From Bacteroidales bacterium (lineage in GTDB: Bacteria > Bacteroidota > Bacteroidia > Bacteroidales > UBA1402): a stretch of 56,360 bases of DNA. A program made the position numbers and the translations under genes. The notes under the pieces were generated by a model, which did no database searches, was not told the origin of the DNA, and saw only the letters and a list, made by a program, of their open reading frames with translations. The DNA is taken from positions 1 to 56,360 of the forward strand of contig JAQVXI010000013.1 in assembly GCA_028709215.1 (NCBI GenBank), in the 5' to 3' direction. Positions 1-8,201 of this stretch are shown piece after piece; the first letter of the stretch is position 1; each line of letters begins with the position of its first letter.

Positions 1-437
1 TGATTGTTCATTAGTACGACCCAGCATTCCTCGTGTGGTAGGTCGATCAATTTGGTATGAATGAGTTCGTAGATGTCGCGGCTGTTTCGGATTTGTTTTC
101 TGGGCAAGGTTTCGCTGGCGCGTCTTCGTTTACCCAGTTCCATGGCTGCGACCACTCGGACGGCTTTTGCAGGACCGATGCCGGAATATATACGACAATA
201 GTCGGAAGCGCTGCGTTTGCCCAATTCACTCAGGTTATTTTGGACGTCATCGAGTATTCTTTTTGCGAGATCCAATGCGCTTTCGCGTTGAGAACCGGAT
301 CCCAGCAGGATTGCGATCAATTCGGCATTGCTAAGTGCCGTGGCTCCCTTTTCCATCATGCGTTCTCTTGGACGGTCTTCTTTGGCCCAGTCTTTGATCC
401 GGATTCGTTGGGCTGATGTGTCGTTTTGTGTTTTCAT
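1..437 (-). CDS. radC: RadC family protein (JAB/MPN-type), partial
   Basis: About 145 N-terminal residues are present and the gene leaves the window at its left edge, so the JAB metalloprotease-like domain is missing. What is visible is the typical RadC N-terminus: a basic start with an ERMMEKG stretch, the 'LSNAELIAILLGSG' helix, and a helix-hairpin-helix region around GIGPAKAVRV, followed by a basic GKRRR segment. RadC was named for DNA repair but its role is unsettled; family C-terminal domains resemble JAMM peptidases. The ATG at 435-437 is chosen because a TAnnTTTG promoter box lies 18 nt upstream. The predicted family is clear; the function is not. Confidence 0.9.
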   Translation of the reverse strand, partial: MKTQNDTSAQRIRIKDWAKEDRPRERMMEKGATALSNAELIAILLGSGSQRESALDLAKRILDDVQNNLSELGKRSASDYCRIYSGIGPAKAVRVVAAMELGKRRRASETLPRKQIRNSRDIYELIHTKLIDLPHEECWVVLMNN

Positions 438-455
438 ATTGTATAAATATAACCG

Positions 456-488
456 CAAAGTTACAAAAATATAAATATAAATACCAAA
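456..488 (-). promoter_or_regulatory. Bacteroides-type promoter for radC
   Basis: On the minus strand the -7 box TAACTTTG (456-463) follows a -33 TTTG (485-488) with a 21-bp spacer. A second overlapping box, TATTTTTG, is at 464-471. The leader would be roughly a dozen nucleotides. Confidence 0.6.
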
Positions 489-502
489 AGGACGTTTGAT
501 AT

Positions 503-544
503 TTAAAAAAAAACCTGCCATCGTGCGTTGCATGAGGCAGGTTT
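503..544 (-). terminator. Rho-independent terminator after efp
   Basis: A 9-bp perfect stem, AAACCTGCC (511-519) with GGCAGGTTT (536-544), is followed on the minus strand by a run of T (the A-run at 505-513 on the plus strand). It sits 19 nt past the efp stop codon. Confidence 0.8.
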
Positions 545-562
545 GAGTGCTGTTTTTATTTG

Positions 563-1129
563 TTAGGAGCGAACGCGTTCTACGTAGGATCCGTCACGGG
601 TATCAATCTTAACTTTTTCTCCGGTTTCAACAAATAAGGGTACACGAACGGTCGCGCCGGTTTCGACGGTCGCCGGTTTTAATGTATTTGTAGCGGTATC
701 GCCACGCAGTCCCGGTTCGGTGTAGGTGATTTCCAACACGACGTGTGTGGGCATGTCTGCATAAAGAACGGTCTCTGATTCTGCATGGGTAACCACCTCG
801 AGGATGTCTCCCTCTTTCATGTATTCGGAACCATTGATGTTGTCCTTGTTGATGGCGATTTGTTCAAACGTTTCGGTGTTCATGAAGTTGTATCCCATAT
901 CGTCCTGATACAAGTATTGATAGGGGCGGCGTTCGATGCGCACTTCATCCAGTTTGACACCGGCGTTGAAGGTTCTTTCCAGGATGCGTCCTGTCACTAC
1001 GTTTTTCATTTTTGTGCGGACAAATGCGGCACCTTTGCCCGGTTTGACGTGGAGGAATTCAACCACGAAGTAATATTGTCCGTCGATGTCAAGGCACATG
1101 CCGTTGCGAATATCTGCTGTTGTTGCCAT
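563..1129 (-). CDS. efp: Translation elongation factor P
   Basis: EF-P enters the ribosomal E site and relieves stalling at polyproline stretches. The 188-residue length is standard. The N-terminal KOW-like domain carries the conserved loop [10 protein letters not shown], with Lys32 at the tip where other bacteria attach a post-translational modification; the two OB domains follow, ending in the GDTATNT and [14 protein letters not shown] signatures. No modification enzyme gene (epmA, epmB, earP) is in this window. It stands alone, divergent from rpmH, with a clear terminator downstream. An imperfect box (GATATTTG) lies upstream of its start. Confidence 0.97.
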   Translation of the reverse strand: MATTADIRNGMCLDIDGQYYFVVEFLHVKPGKGAAFVRTKMKNVVTGRILERTFNAGVKLDEVRIERRPYQYLYQDDMGYNFMNTETFEQIAINKDNINGSEYMKEGDILEVVTHAESETVLYADMPTHVVLEITYTEPGLRGDTATNTLKPATVETGATVRVPLFVETGEKVKIDTRDGSYVERVRS

Positions 1130-1228
1130 CTTCTAGTTAAGGGTTTTATTTATTTTGCCGCAAATATCGGGATAATACTTAAATCTCACAAATCGCCGCG
1201 TGATTGGTTTAAAAAAAAGGGACCGGGC

Positions 1229-1259
1229 TTGTTGTTTATGAAAAAAGTTTTTACCTTTG
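1229..1259 (+). promoter_or_regulatory. Consensus promoter for rpmH
   Basis: TTG (1229-1231), a spacer of exactly 20 bp, then TACCTTTG (1252-1259). This matches the Bacteroidota sigma-ABfr consensus. The predicted leader to the rpmH ATG is about 37 nt. Confidence 0.75.
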
Positions 1260-1302
1260 CAGGCCGAAACACGAACATTAAACATTCAATACATACTGGT
1301 CA

Positions 1303-1461
1303 ATGAAAAGGACATTTCAACCCTCAAACAGAAAAAGAGCCAACAAACATGGTTTCCGTTCAAGAATGGCAACGGCTAATGGCCGTCGCGTATTGGCACA
1401 ACGTCGCGCACGTGGTCGTAAGAAACTAACCGTATCCGACGAAGAGAGACTGAGAGGTTGA
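1303..1461 (+). CDS. rpmH: 50S ribosomal protein L34
   Basis: A 52-residue, strongly basic protein beginning [18 protein letters not shown] and continuing with [23 protein letters not shown], which is the L34 signature. It is a component of the large ribosomal subunit. Bacteroidota L34 often has a short acidic extension after the RRARGRK block, seen here as SDEERLRG. It is a single-gene transcription unit: a consensus promoter lies 43 nt upstream and a strong hairpin terminator 20 nt downstream. The usual partner rnpA is not adjacent. Confidence 0.97.
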   Translation: MKRTFQPSNRKRANKHGFRSRMATANGRRVLAQRRARGRKKLTVSDEERLRG

Positions 1462-1481
1462 TCGTTGTCTAATAAGAATAC

Positions 1482-1517
1482 AAAAAAGTAAGGATGTACG
1501 CATCTTTACTTTTTTTG
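1482..1517 (+). terminator. Rho-independent terminator after rpmH
   Basis: AAAAGTAAGGATG pairs with CATCTTTACTTTT across a TACG tetraloop, with one G-T pair, and is followed by a T-run (1510-1516). The A-rich 5' arm could also allow weak termination on the other strand. Confidence 0.8.
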
Positions 1518-1546
1518 TTTTATACGGTTTACTCCTGCTTTTTTCG

Positions 1547-1554
1547 TACTTTTG
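1547..1554 (+). promoter_or_regulatory. -7 box upstream of the PASTA gene
   Basis: TACTTTTG fits TAnnTTTG. No good -33 element is found at 19-21 bp. The box excludes a translation start at the in-frame TTG 1552 and supports the ATG at 1573. Confidence 0.5.
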
Positions 1555-1572
1555 AAGTTCAAATCAGGCAAT

Positions 1573-2382
1573 ATGAAACCTACATTCGTAAAGATTCTTA
1601 CGCATGCACTAATTTTTTTGGTGTTGACTGCCATCCTTTTGTTTGCTGTTTTTTACGGCCTCTCAAAGTATACACGTCACAATGAACTGATTGTGGTTCC
1701 GGATGTGACGAGTTTGACGGTGGATCAGGCGGCTGTGTTTATCGAGAAAAAAAACCTTCGGTTTCAGGTGATTGATTCGATTCATACAAAGACCCAGATG
1801 CCCGGTGCCATTGTGGAGCAAAAACCGGCAGCAGGTGCACACGTAAAGGAGGGTCGTTATCTATTTTTGGTGATCAATGCTTATTCTGAAGAGAAAACAA
1901 GTGTTCCCGATGTTTTAGACTTTTCGCAACGACAAGCCATTGCTTTGCTTGAAGCCAACGGCATCGTAGTGAGTGATGTTGAATATATGCCTTCTGAATA
2001 CCGTGATCTGGTTTTGGATGTGCGGCATCAGGGCAAACGTATACCGGCTGGAAGTCGCTTGGATAGAGGTGCACGCGTGACTTTGGTGGTTGGCCAGGGC
2101 AGTAGTATGAGTGAGATTCGTTCCCCCGTTTTACAGGGTTTGAGTTTGAGCGAAGCGATTGATGTGCTACACGCGCGCAATTTGAATGTGGGGGATGTGT
2201 TTTACGATCAAACGCCCAAGAATAGTTCGGAAGCTATGAAGTATCGGGTCTATCGACAGGATCCCATCGGTGAGACTCCGGTTGTGATGGGCAAAAAGGT
2301 ACAGATTTGGATGTCAGAAGCGGCTGATTTATACGAGGCGGATCCGGAGGTTTGGTCATTCGCTCAGGACTCGATCAATTAA
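1573..2382 (+). CDS. PASTA-domain membrane protein
   Basis: 269 residues: a short cytoplasmic N-terminus, one membrane helix (about residues 9-31), then three PASTA repeats in the periplasm (about 41-107, 113-178 and 185-255; each begins with a VPDV- or SPVL-type motif and contains a D/S-x-A helix start). PASTA domains in penicillin-binding proteins and Ser/Thr kinases bind muropeptides or beta-lactams. Here there is no kinase or transpeptidase domain, so a sensing or scaffolding role in cell-wall synthesis is only inferred. It heads an operon with rluD-type, ddl and acyltransferase genes, an order often seen in Bacteroidales. Confidence 0.85.
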   Translation: MKPTFVKILTHALIFLVLTAILLFAVFYGLSKYTRHNELIVVPDVTSLTVDQAAVFIEKKNLRFQVIDSIHTKTQMPGAIVEQKPAAGAHVKEGRYLFLVINAYSEEKTSVPDVLDFSQRQAIALLEANGIVVSDVEYMPSEYRDLVLDVRHQGKRIPAGSRLDRGARVTLVVGQGSSMSEIRSPVLQGLSLSEAIDVLHARNLNVGDVFYDQTPKNSSEAMKYRVYRQDPIGETPVVMGKKVQIWMSEAADLYEADPEVWSFAQDSIN

Positions 2383-2395
2383 TCGAAAACGAAGG

Positions 2396-3487
2396 ATGAG
2401 TGAAAAGTTACATACCGGTATTGAATTGCCGGAAGAAGAGATGGATGTTGCAGAGGATGTTGTCGATGAGGGGACGAGCAGTTTTGTGAAGTATCGTTTT
2501 GTCGCGGATCCCGGTCAAACGTTGTTGCGCATTGATAAGTTTTTAGTGGACCGCATTACCCATGTATCACGAAATCGCATACAGGATGCAGCGGACGCCG
2601 GAATGATTTTGGCAAATGGTGTGTCGGTGAAGTCCAATTATCGAGTAAAACCATTGGATGAGATCGAGGTGTTGGTGTCCACACCGCCTCAGTCCACTGA
2701 AATAATCCCGGAAGAAATGTCGTTGGATATCGTGTATGAAGACGATGTGGTGATGGTGGTCAACAAACCGGCGGGTATGGTGGTGCATCCGGGGCATGGT
2801 AATTTTTTTGGTACGCTGGTCAATGGACTCGCCTGGCATTTTCGCAATCAAAACAATTTTCCAACCGATGATCCGCGTCCGGGTTTGGTGCATCGCATCG
2901 ATAAAAACACATCGGGCTTGTTGGTCGTGGCAAAGAATCCTGAGGCTAAGGCACATTTGGGTTGGCAGTTTTTTCATAAAACGACCGAACGGAAGTATGT
3001 TGCTTTGGTTTGGGGTAATTTTGATGAGGATACCGGTACTGTAACCGGCGCCATCGGTCGCAACCCAAAAGATCGTCAACGCATGGCTGTTGTACCCGAG
3101 GATAAAGGCGGAAAGCCGGCGGTGACACATTATCGTGTGTTGGAGCGCTTTGGATATGTTAGTTTGGTTGAGTGTCAGTTGGAAACCGGTAGGACACATC
3201 AGATACGTGTGCACATGATGCACATCGGTCATCCATTATTTAATGATCCTTCCTACGGAGGCGATCAGATTTTGCGCGGAACTACGTTTGCAAAATATGC
3301 TCAGTTTATCCGCAATTGCTTTGAGGTATGTCCTCGCCATGCTTTGCATGCCATGACGTTGGGTTTTGAGCATCCAGTTTCCGGAGAATTTCTTCGTTTT
3401 AACAGCGAACTTCCCAACGATATGGAGCAGTTGATTGATCGCTGGCGTAATTATGTTTCATCAAGAGAGATACAGACAAATGAGTAA
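2396..3487 (+). CDS. rluD: RluA/RluD family 23S rRNA pseudouridine synthase
   Basis: This enzyme isomerises uridines in large-subunit rRNA. An acidic N-terminal extension (about 35 residues) precedes an S4 RNA-binding domain (about 40-105, with RIDKFLVDR) and the synthase domain. The catalytic aspartate is D169 in the HRIDKNTSG motif, and the downstream ETGRTHQIRVHM signature is present. The 363-residue length is a little long because of the N-terminal extension. It lies 13 nt after the PASTA gene. Whether it modifies the RluD sites (1911/1915/1917) cannot be told from sequence alone, so the symbol is provisional. Confidence 0.9.
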   Translation: MSEKLHTGIELPEEEMDVAEDVVDEGTSSFVKYRFVADPGQTLLRIDKFLVDRITHVSRNRIQDAADAGMILANGVSVKSNYRVKPLDEIEVLVSTPPQSTEIIPEEMSLDIVYEDDVVMVVNKPAGMVVHPGHGNFFGTLVNGLAWHFRNQNNFPTDDPRPGLVHRIDKNTSGLLVVAKNPEAKAHLGWQFFHKTTERKYVALVWGNFDEDTGTVTGAIGRNPKDRQRMAVVPEDKGGKPAVTHYRVLERFGYVSLVECQLETGRTHQIRVHMMHIGHPLFNDPSYGGDQILRGTTFAKYAQFIRNCFEVCPRHALHAMTLGFEHPVSGEFLRFNSELPNDMEQLIDRWRNYVSSREIQTNE

Positions 3488-4457
3488 GAAAAAAATAGCC
3501 TTGGTGTGTGGGGGATATTCTTCTGAAATGGAGGTTTCCCTGCGTAGTGCTGACGGATTGTATCAGTTTTTGGACAAGAATCGATACGATGCCTGGATTG
3601 TTGTGCTTAAACGTGAAGAATGGTATGTACGCATATCGGATACGGAAACGGCAGTGGTGGATCGAAACGACTTTAGTTTCGTTTTAAACGATCAACGCAT
3701 TCGTTTTGATTATGCTTGGATTACCATACACGGCACGCCGGGCGAAGATGGACGTTTGCAAGGCTATTTTGATATGATAGCCATGCCCTACAACACATGC
3801 GGGGTGTTGGCTTCGTCGCTTACGTTTCATAAATTTGCCTGCAACCATTTTTTAAAAGGCTTTGGACTGCAGGTTGCCGAATCTCTATTGTTGAGAAAGG
3901 GTCAACAGATTGCAACCGATGCGCTGATCGAAAAAGTGGGTTTGCCGTGTTTTATCAAGTCGAATGTGGGAGGCTCCAGTTTTGGAGTCAGTAAGGTTAA
4001 AGTCGCTGACGAGGTGCAGGCTGCGATTAAAAATGCGTTCCAGGAGGGTGACGAAGTGATCGTCGAGTCTTTTCTGGAAGGAATGGAGTTGACCTGCGGT
4101 TGTTACAAAACAAAGAAGGGTGCCTGTGTATTGCCTTTGACCGAGGTGGTGAGTCAGAATGAATTTTTTGATTACGAGGCGAAGTATCAGGGGAAGGTTT
4201 CTGAGATTACCCCTGCGCGTATTCCAGACACATTAAGGGATCGGATTCAACAGATTACGTCGATGATTTATGATATTCTGGATTGCCGCGGTATCATTCG
4301 TGCGGATTATATTTGGACAAAAAACGGTATTTTCCTTTTGGAGGTGAATACGACGCCGGGAATGACAGCAACCAGCTTTATTCCTCAACAGGTAGCCGCT
4401 GCCGGCAAGCGTATGTCGGAGGTTATGGCGGAAATTATTGAAAACGAAGTGGATTAA
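3480..4457 (+). CDS. ddl: D-alanine--D-alanine ligase
   Basis: Makes the D-Ala-D-Ala dipeptide for peptidoglycan precursors in the cytoplasm. The ATP-grasp fold is visible: N-terminal CGGYSSEMEVSLRSA loop, the family motif HGTPGEDGRLQG, the central FIKSNVGGSSFG nucleotide loop, and the C-terminal EVNTTPGMT Mg-binding segment. The start is the ATG at 3480, which overlaps the end of the preceding gene by 8 nt; an in-frame upstream ATG at 3435 would add residues inside that gene and is unlikely. 325 residues is normal. It fits with the PASTA protein as an envelope operon. Confidence 0.96.
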   Translation: MSKKKIALVCGGYSSEMEVSLRSADGLYQFLDKNRYDAWIVVLKREEWYVRISDTETAVVDRNDFSFVLNDQRIRFDYAWITIHGTPGEDGRLQGYFDMIAMPYNTCGVLASSLTFHKFACNHFLKGFGLQVAESLLLRKGQQIATDALIEKVGLPCFIKSNVGGSSFGVSKVKVADEVQAAIKNAFQEGDEVIVESFLEGMELTCGCYKTKKGACVLPLTEVVSQNEFFDYEAKYQGKVSEITPARIPDTLRDRIQQITSMIYDILDCRGIIRADYIWTKNGIFLLEVNTTPGMTATSFIPQQVAAAGKRMSEVMAEIIENEVD

Positions 4458-4475
4458 ACCTTAATATGTAGCCCT

Positions 4476-5627
4476 ATGAACGTACAAAAATTTGATGACA
4501 TTCGCTCGTATCACGATGCGGAGATTCCCGAAGTAGTCCATCGACTTTTATCGGATGCTGCTTTTTGTAAGCTCTTGGAAATGATACAGCCGGGAAAGAA
4601 GTTGGATGACCTAAAGTCGATGTTGCAGGGCATTCCCAGTATACAGGAATTTCAGAAGTCCTTCATTTATCCGTATGTTCGCGGGTTGGCCGATCGAACG
4701 ACGGCATCTTTGGATTTGGCCGGTTTCAAATACTTGGATAAAACATCCACGTATACGTTTGTGTCCAATCATCGTGACATTATTTTAGATTCTGCCTTTT
4801 TGGATATTCTTCTGATTGATAAGGGTTTGGATACCTTTGAGATTGCTATTGGCGACAATCTGCTGATTTTTCCCTGGATTCGGGATTTGGTGCGTTTGAA
4901 TAAGAGTTTTATTGTCAAACGCGGCTTGCCGGTACGTCAACAGTTGACGGCTTCACTGGAGCTTTCTTCCTATATGTATTATGCTTTACATGAAAAGAAA
5001 CAGTCTATTTGGATTGCGCAGAGAGAGGGACGTGCCAAAGATTCCAACGATCGAACCCAGGAAAGCGTTCTGAAAATGTTAAACTTAGGTGGAGGCGGTA
5101 GCGTTTTGGAAAATCTTGCATCTATGCAAATAGTTCCAGTCTCCATATCGTATGAATACGATCCATGTGACTACCTCAAAGCGAGGGAAATGCAATTAAG
5201 AAGGGATAACCCGGATTATGTAAAAACGGTCAAGGACGATTTGTTTAATATGCAGACAGGACTGATGGGATTCAAAGGTCGTGTCTTCTTTAAGATTACA
5301 CCTTGCCTGTCAGATGAACTTCAAAAATTGGAGGTCGGTATGCATAAGAACGAATTGTTTGAAAAAATTGCTCAGCTCATTGATACGAGGATTCATAAGA
5401 ATTACCACTTGTATCCGGGCAACTACATTGCAGCGGATATGCTGGATGGTTTGGATCGCTTCGCTCAGAGTTATTCTCAGAAGGAAAGGGAACATTTTTC
5501 TGTGTATCTTCAGAAACAATTGGATAAGATTGAACTGAAGGATAAAGATGAACCGTTTTTGAAAAAGCGGATGTTGGAAATGTATGCCAATCCGTTGAAA
5601 AATAAATTAGAAGCTGAAAAAAAGTGA
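4476..5627 (+). CDS. Phospholipid/glycerol acyltransferase (PlsC-like)
   Basis: A 383-residue soluble-looking acyltransferase, longer than typical PlsC (about 240). Motif I appears as SNHRDIILDS (H99), and motif III as REGRAKDSND. The His-to-Asp spacing is six positions (H99 to D105), one more than the canonical H-x4-D, unless the Asp at +2 takes the role. The family transfers an acyl chain to a glycerolipid; the exact acceptor is not known. It follows ddl by 18 nt. A C-terminal helical, Lys-rich tail (last 60 residues) may bind the membrane surface. Confidence 0.8.
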   Translation: MNVQKFDDIRSYHDAEIPEVVHRLLSDAAFCKLLEMIQPGKKLDDLKSMLQGIPSIQEFQKSFIYPYVRGLADRTTASLDLAGFKYLDKTSTYTFVSNHRDIILDSAFLDILLIDKGLDTFEIAIGDNLLIFPWIRDLVRLNKSFIVKRGLPVRQQLTASLELSSYMYYALHEKKQSIWIAQREGRAKDSNDRTQESVLKMLNLGGGGSVLENLASMQIVPVSISYEYDPCDYLKAREMQLRRDNPDYVKTVKDDLFNMQTGLMGFKGRVFFKITPCLSDELQKLEVGMHKNELFEKIAQLIDTRIHKNYHLYPGNYIAADMLDGLDRFAQSYSQKEREHFSVYLQKQLDKIELKDKDEPFLKKRMLEMYANPLKNKLEAEKK

Positions 5628-5632
5628 GCGCT

Positions 5633-6328
5633 ATGAAGCATGTTCTGTATGCCATCGTTGCTGTGATTTTACTCGTTGGATTTCAAGCGTGTTGGGATGT
5701 GGATGAGGGAGAAAACGTGGTCTTATACGATGCCATGGTTTTTGTGAAAGACAATCAACCCAATACGGTTTTTGAGACAGATTTGGGTGATAGCTTGCGC
5801 AGTAATAATGCACTCTGGACGGGAGCAACGGCTCCTTATAAAGCCGGTGATCGCATATTTATCCGGTTTAGCATTGATGATACTACGCAAAGCCGAAGCA
5901 ATTTTTATCCGGTAACCGTATACAGTTATACGGAAGTAGACATGGAGTCGTATTTTACGCTTTGGCCGGATTCTGCCTCACCTTTTGAGTCATCGCCTTT
6001 TTATTCGACGTCCATTGTACACGTTACCGGTGACTTTTTGAATGTAATTGCTCAAACCTATCAGGTCTATGGGGATTCGAATTCGGTCAATCTGATTTAT
6101 CATAAAGCGTTTGATTCGATGGATGCAAACGGCAATCCGAGTCTTTCACTTGAGCTGGTGCACAATGCAGCCGGTGTGTATACAGGTTATTATTTTTCTC
6201 GCTTTTACTCGTACGATCTCAGCAATCTACGCTTGGACTTTCCGGAGGCGGATACCATAAAATTTGAACTCAAATGGATTGAAAGTGCGACCGGCAACAA
6301 TCGTGCGAACTTTGTTTATGTCCCGTAA
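5633..6328 (+). CDS. NigD-like lipoprotein (first of two)
   Basis: 231 residues with a lipoprotein signal ending in a lipobox with Cys20 (GFQAC), followed by acidic residues (WDVDEGE), a pattern associated with surface export of lipoproteins in Bacteroidota. The rest is beta-rich, with the 'FLNVIAQTYQVY' strand typical of the NigD-like C-terminal domain. The ATG at 5633 is preferred over the GTG at 5624 because it gives a compact signal peptide. Function is unknown; nigD was named from a bacteriocin-type operon in Bacteroides. It may be cotranscribed with the upstream acyltransferase (5-nt gap). Confidence 0.6.
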   Translation: MKHVLYAIVAVILLVGFQACWDVDEGENVVLYDAMVFVKDNQPNTVFETDLGDSLRSNNALWTGATAPYKAGDRIFIRFSIDDTTQSRSNFYPVTVYSYTEVDMESYFTLWPDSASPFESSPFYSTSIVHVTGDFLNVIAQTYQVYGDSNSVNLIYHKAFDSMDANGNPSLSLELVHNAAGVYTGYYFSRFYSYDLSNLRLDFPEADTIKFELKWIESATGNNRANFVYVP

Positions 6329-6998
6329 ACTGATTCATATTCTTTTAATCCTCCTGCTGTTACAATTCGCATCGTGCAGCAAGGAGGATTTTTCATACGA
6401 AGCGGAGTATGCCAGTTCTTTGTGTTGCATCACGCGTGATTTGAACGATGTGTTGTTTCTCATGACGGATGAGGGTCTGAAGCTGTATCCTACTTCGAAC
6501 GAACCGTTGTCGGAATTTCAAGAAGGCAGCCGCGTCTTGGTCAATTATTCCATTGTCGAGGAACAGACTCCCCATGTGTACGCTTCTCAAACGTATCGTG
6601 TGAAGTTGTTTTACATTCAATCGGTGTTGATGTTGGATGTGCAACAGTCCGATACCTTGGGTGCTGCTGCGACCGACCCCATTTGGATGGAACAAAAGCC
6701 CTGGATTTCCGGACGATACTTGAATGTGCATTGTCGCTTTAAACGAGGCTATTCTGAGGTCAAGCATCGGATCGTTCTTCGAAGCGATTCAATGGTTATC
6801 GTCTCCGGATTGAAGTACTTGTATCTCACCCTGGAACACGACGCACGTGGGGATGTGCAGCAGTACGATGCTTCCGTCTACGCATCGGTTTTTTGGTTGC
6901 GCAACCCTGGGATCCCTTCGCCCGATACCCTCGTCCTCTCTTTGTACGAAGGAGCGGATCGGAAGGATTATCGTGTGGGACTTCCGTCTGTGGAGTGA
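6318..6998 (+). CDS. NigD-like lipoprotein (second of two)
   Basis: 226 residues. The start codon at 6318 lies inside the last codons of the previous gene in another frame (11-nt overlap), so translation is probably coupled. The signal peptide ends in a lipobox with Cys20 (QFASC) followed by SKEDF, again acidic. The C-terminal half has the RYLNVHCRFKRG strand and an LYLTLEHDA segment like NigD-like proteins. It is paralogous in architecture with its neighbour but poorly conserved with it. Its 3' end overlaps the convergent permease gene by 31 bp. Function unknown. Confidence 0.6.
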   Translation: MSRKLIHILLILLLLQFASCSKEDFSYEAEYASSLCCITRDLNDVLFLMTDEGLKLYPTSNEPLSEFQEGSRVLVNYSIVEEQTPHVYASQTYRVKLFYIQSVLMLDVQQSDTLGAAATDPIWMEQKPWISGRYLNVHCRFKRGYSEVKHRIVLRSDSMVIVSGLKYLYLTLEHDARGDVQQYDASVYASVFWLRNPGIPSPDTLVLSLYEGADRKDYRVGLPSVE

Positions 6999-8113
6999 TT
7001 GCTTTTGTCCGGATCTTCTACCCATTTTTCGATCATACCACCTTGTATTACAAATCGATTGTAGTACGAGATTAGGAGGGTGGTCATGGGTAGTGCCAGA
7101 ATCATTCCGACGACTCCAAACAACGAACCCCAAATGGATAAGGATAAAAGGATCACTGCTGGATTTAAGCCGGTGGCATCACCCAGTATTTTTGGATTTA
7201 AGAGGACTTCCTGTATTGTTTGTACGATGCCAAATACCGCAAATACCGCAACGGCAACCCAGAGAAACTCTTGTCCGGTCTCTGCCGATTTGATGGCAGC
7301 AAGCATGAGTGCCGGCGGGATGGCGAGGGTTTGCAGGTAGGGGATGAGGTTCATAAAACCGACCATCAGCCCAAAAGCAAGACCCATGGGCAGTTTGATG
7401 ATGCTAAACCCGATGGCGAAAAGGATGCCTACAGTCAGTGCAATGAGCGCCTGCCCTCTGAAGTAGCGATTCATCCCATTTTTTAGATCTTCTCCCACTT
7501 GCAAAACAAAATGTCTATACTGTTTGGGGATGAGTTCCGACCAACCTTCTGATATGTTTTCGTAGTCTTTCAGGATGAATATCAGATACAGTAACACCAT
7601 GAAAACGATCACTATATTCAGAAGAAAGCTGCCTGCACCCGTAAGGAGTGACCACGCTCTGGGAAGCAATTCCCGTACCAAATTCTGCATGTTGTCAAAG
7701 CCGATGTTTTCAATACTAAACTGATTGATGTACGAACGAATGGTTTCAACCAAAGCCGGAGGAAGATTCCAGTTTTGTTCTGCTTCCGGTATCAATTGAA
7801 GGGTGATTTGAATGGCCTTTTGGGTTTGATCAATGATGGGGGGAACCAATAAGATTAAGGCGAGCGATAATACAGAAAACACGGTCAATAAGACGGCGGT
7901 TATGGAAAGGATTCTGCTTTTAAAACGGAGCTTGTATTGATAGAATTTCATCAATGGATACATCAGGTAGGCCAATAGCCAGGCAAGCAGAAAGGGGAGC
8001 AATACAGCGCTCAGTCGGTTGATGAGCAGGCCGGTTCCCAAAAGCAAGAGTATACCGATAATGATGCGGACGACGCGATCCAGGGTAAAGGTTTTCTTTT
8101 CGGAGTGTTCCAT
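6968..8113 (-). CDS. AI-2E family transporter (PerM/UPF0118-type permease)
   Basis: A 381-residue polytopic inner-membrane protein with about eight hydrophobic segments. It has the family layout: an N-terminal pair of helices (VVRIIIGILLLLGTGLLI), a central amphipathic soluble region (about 110-175), and the C-terminal PMGLAFGLMVGFMNLIPYLQ and GLNPAVILLSLSIWGSLFGVVGMILALP blocks. Members have been linked to autoinducer-2 export, Na+/H+ exchange or stress tolerance, so the substrate is undetermined. It is transcribed alone from a TACTTTTG box and ends inside the convergent lipoprotein gene. Confidence 0.85.
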   Translation of the reverse strand: MEHSEKKTFTLDRVVRIIIGILLLLGTGLLINRLSAVLLPFLLAWLLAYLMYPLMKFYQYKLRFKSRILSITAVLLTVFSVLSLALILLVPPIIDQTQKAIQITLQLIPEAEQNWNLPPALVETIRSYINQFSIENIGFDNMQNLVRELLPRAWSLLTGAGSFLLNIVIVFMVLLYLIFILKDYENISEGWSELIPKQYRHFVLQVGEDLKNGMNRYFRGQALIALTVGILFAIGFSIIKLPMGLAFGLMVGFMNLIPYLQTLAIPPALMLAAIKSAETGQEFLWVAVAVFAVFGIVQTIQEVLLNPKILGDATGLNPAVILLSLSIWGSLFGVVGMILALPMTTLLISYYNRFVIQGGMIEKWVEDPDKSNHSTDGSPTR

Positions 8114-8135
8114 GATGAGTAAGCTTGGTTTACAA

Positions 8136-8143
8136 CAAAAGTA
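8136..8143 (-). promoter_or_regulatory. -7 box for the AI-2E family gene
   Basis: TACTTTTG on the minus strand, 22 nt before the ATG. It is back-to-back with the promoter for the carboxypeptidase gene; no -33 TTG is obvious. Confidence 0.5.
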
Positions 8144-8160
8144 CGGACTTTCTTAACACC

Positions 8161-8192
8161 TTGTATCCATGTGCGTGAAAGTTCTATCTTTG
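8161..8192 (+). promoter_or_regulatory. Promoter for the PBP4-type carboxypeptidase
   Basis: TTG (8161-8163), a 21-bp spacer, and TATCTTTG (8185-8192). The ATG lies only 9 nt past the box, which implies an almost leaderless transcript. Confidence 0.65.
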
Positions 8193-8201
8193 CATGTATC
8201 T

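Noticed and set aside
785-1306. A 173-codon open frame opposite efp
   Set aside because: It is antisense to a clear EF-P gene and runs into the rpmH leader; the encoded sequence has no family features.
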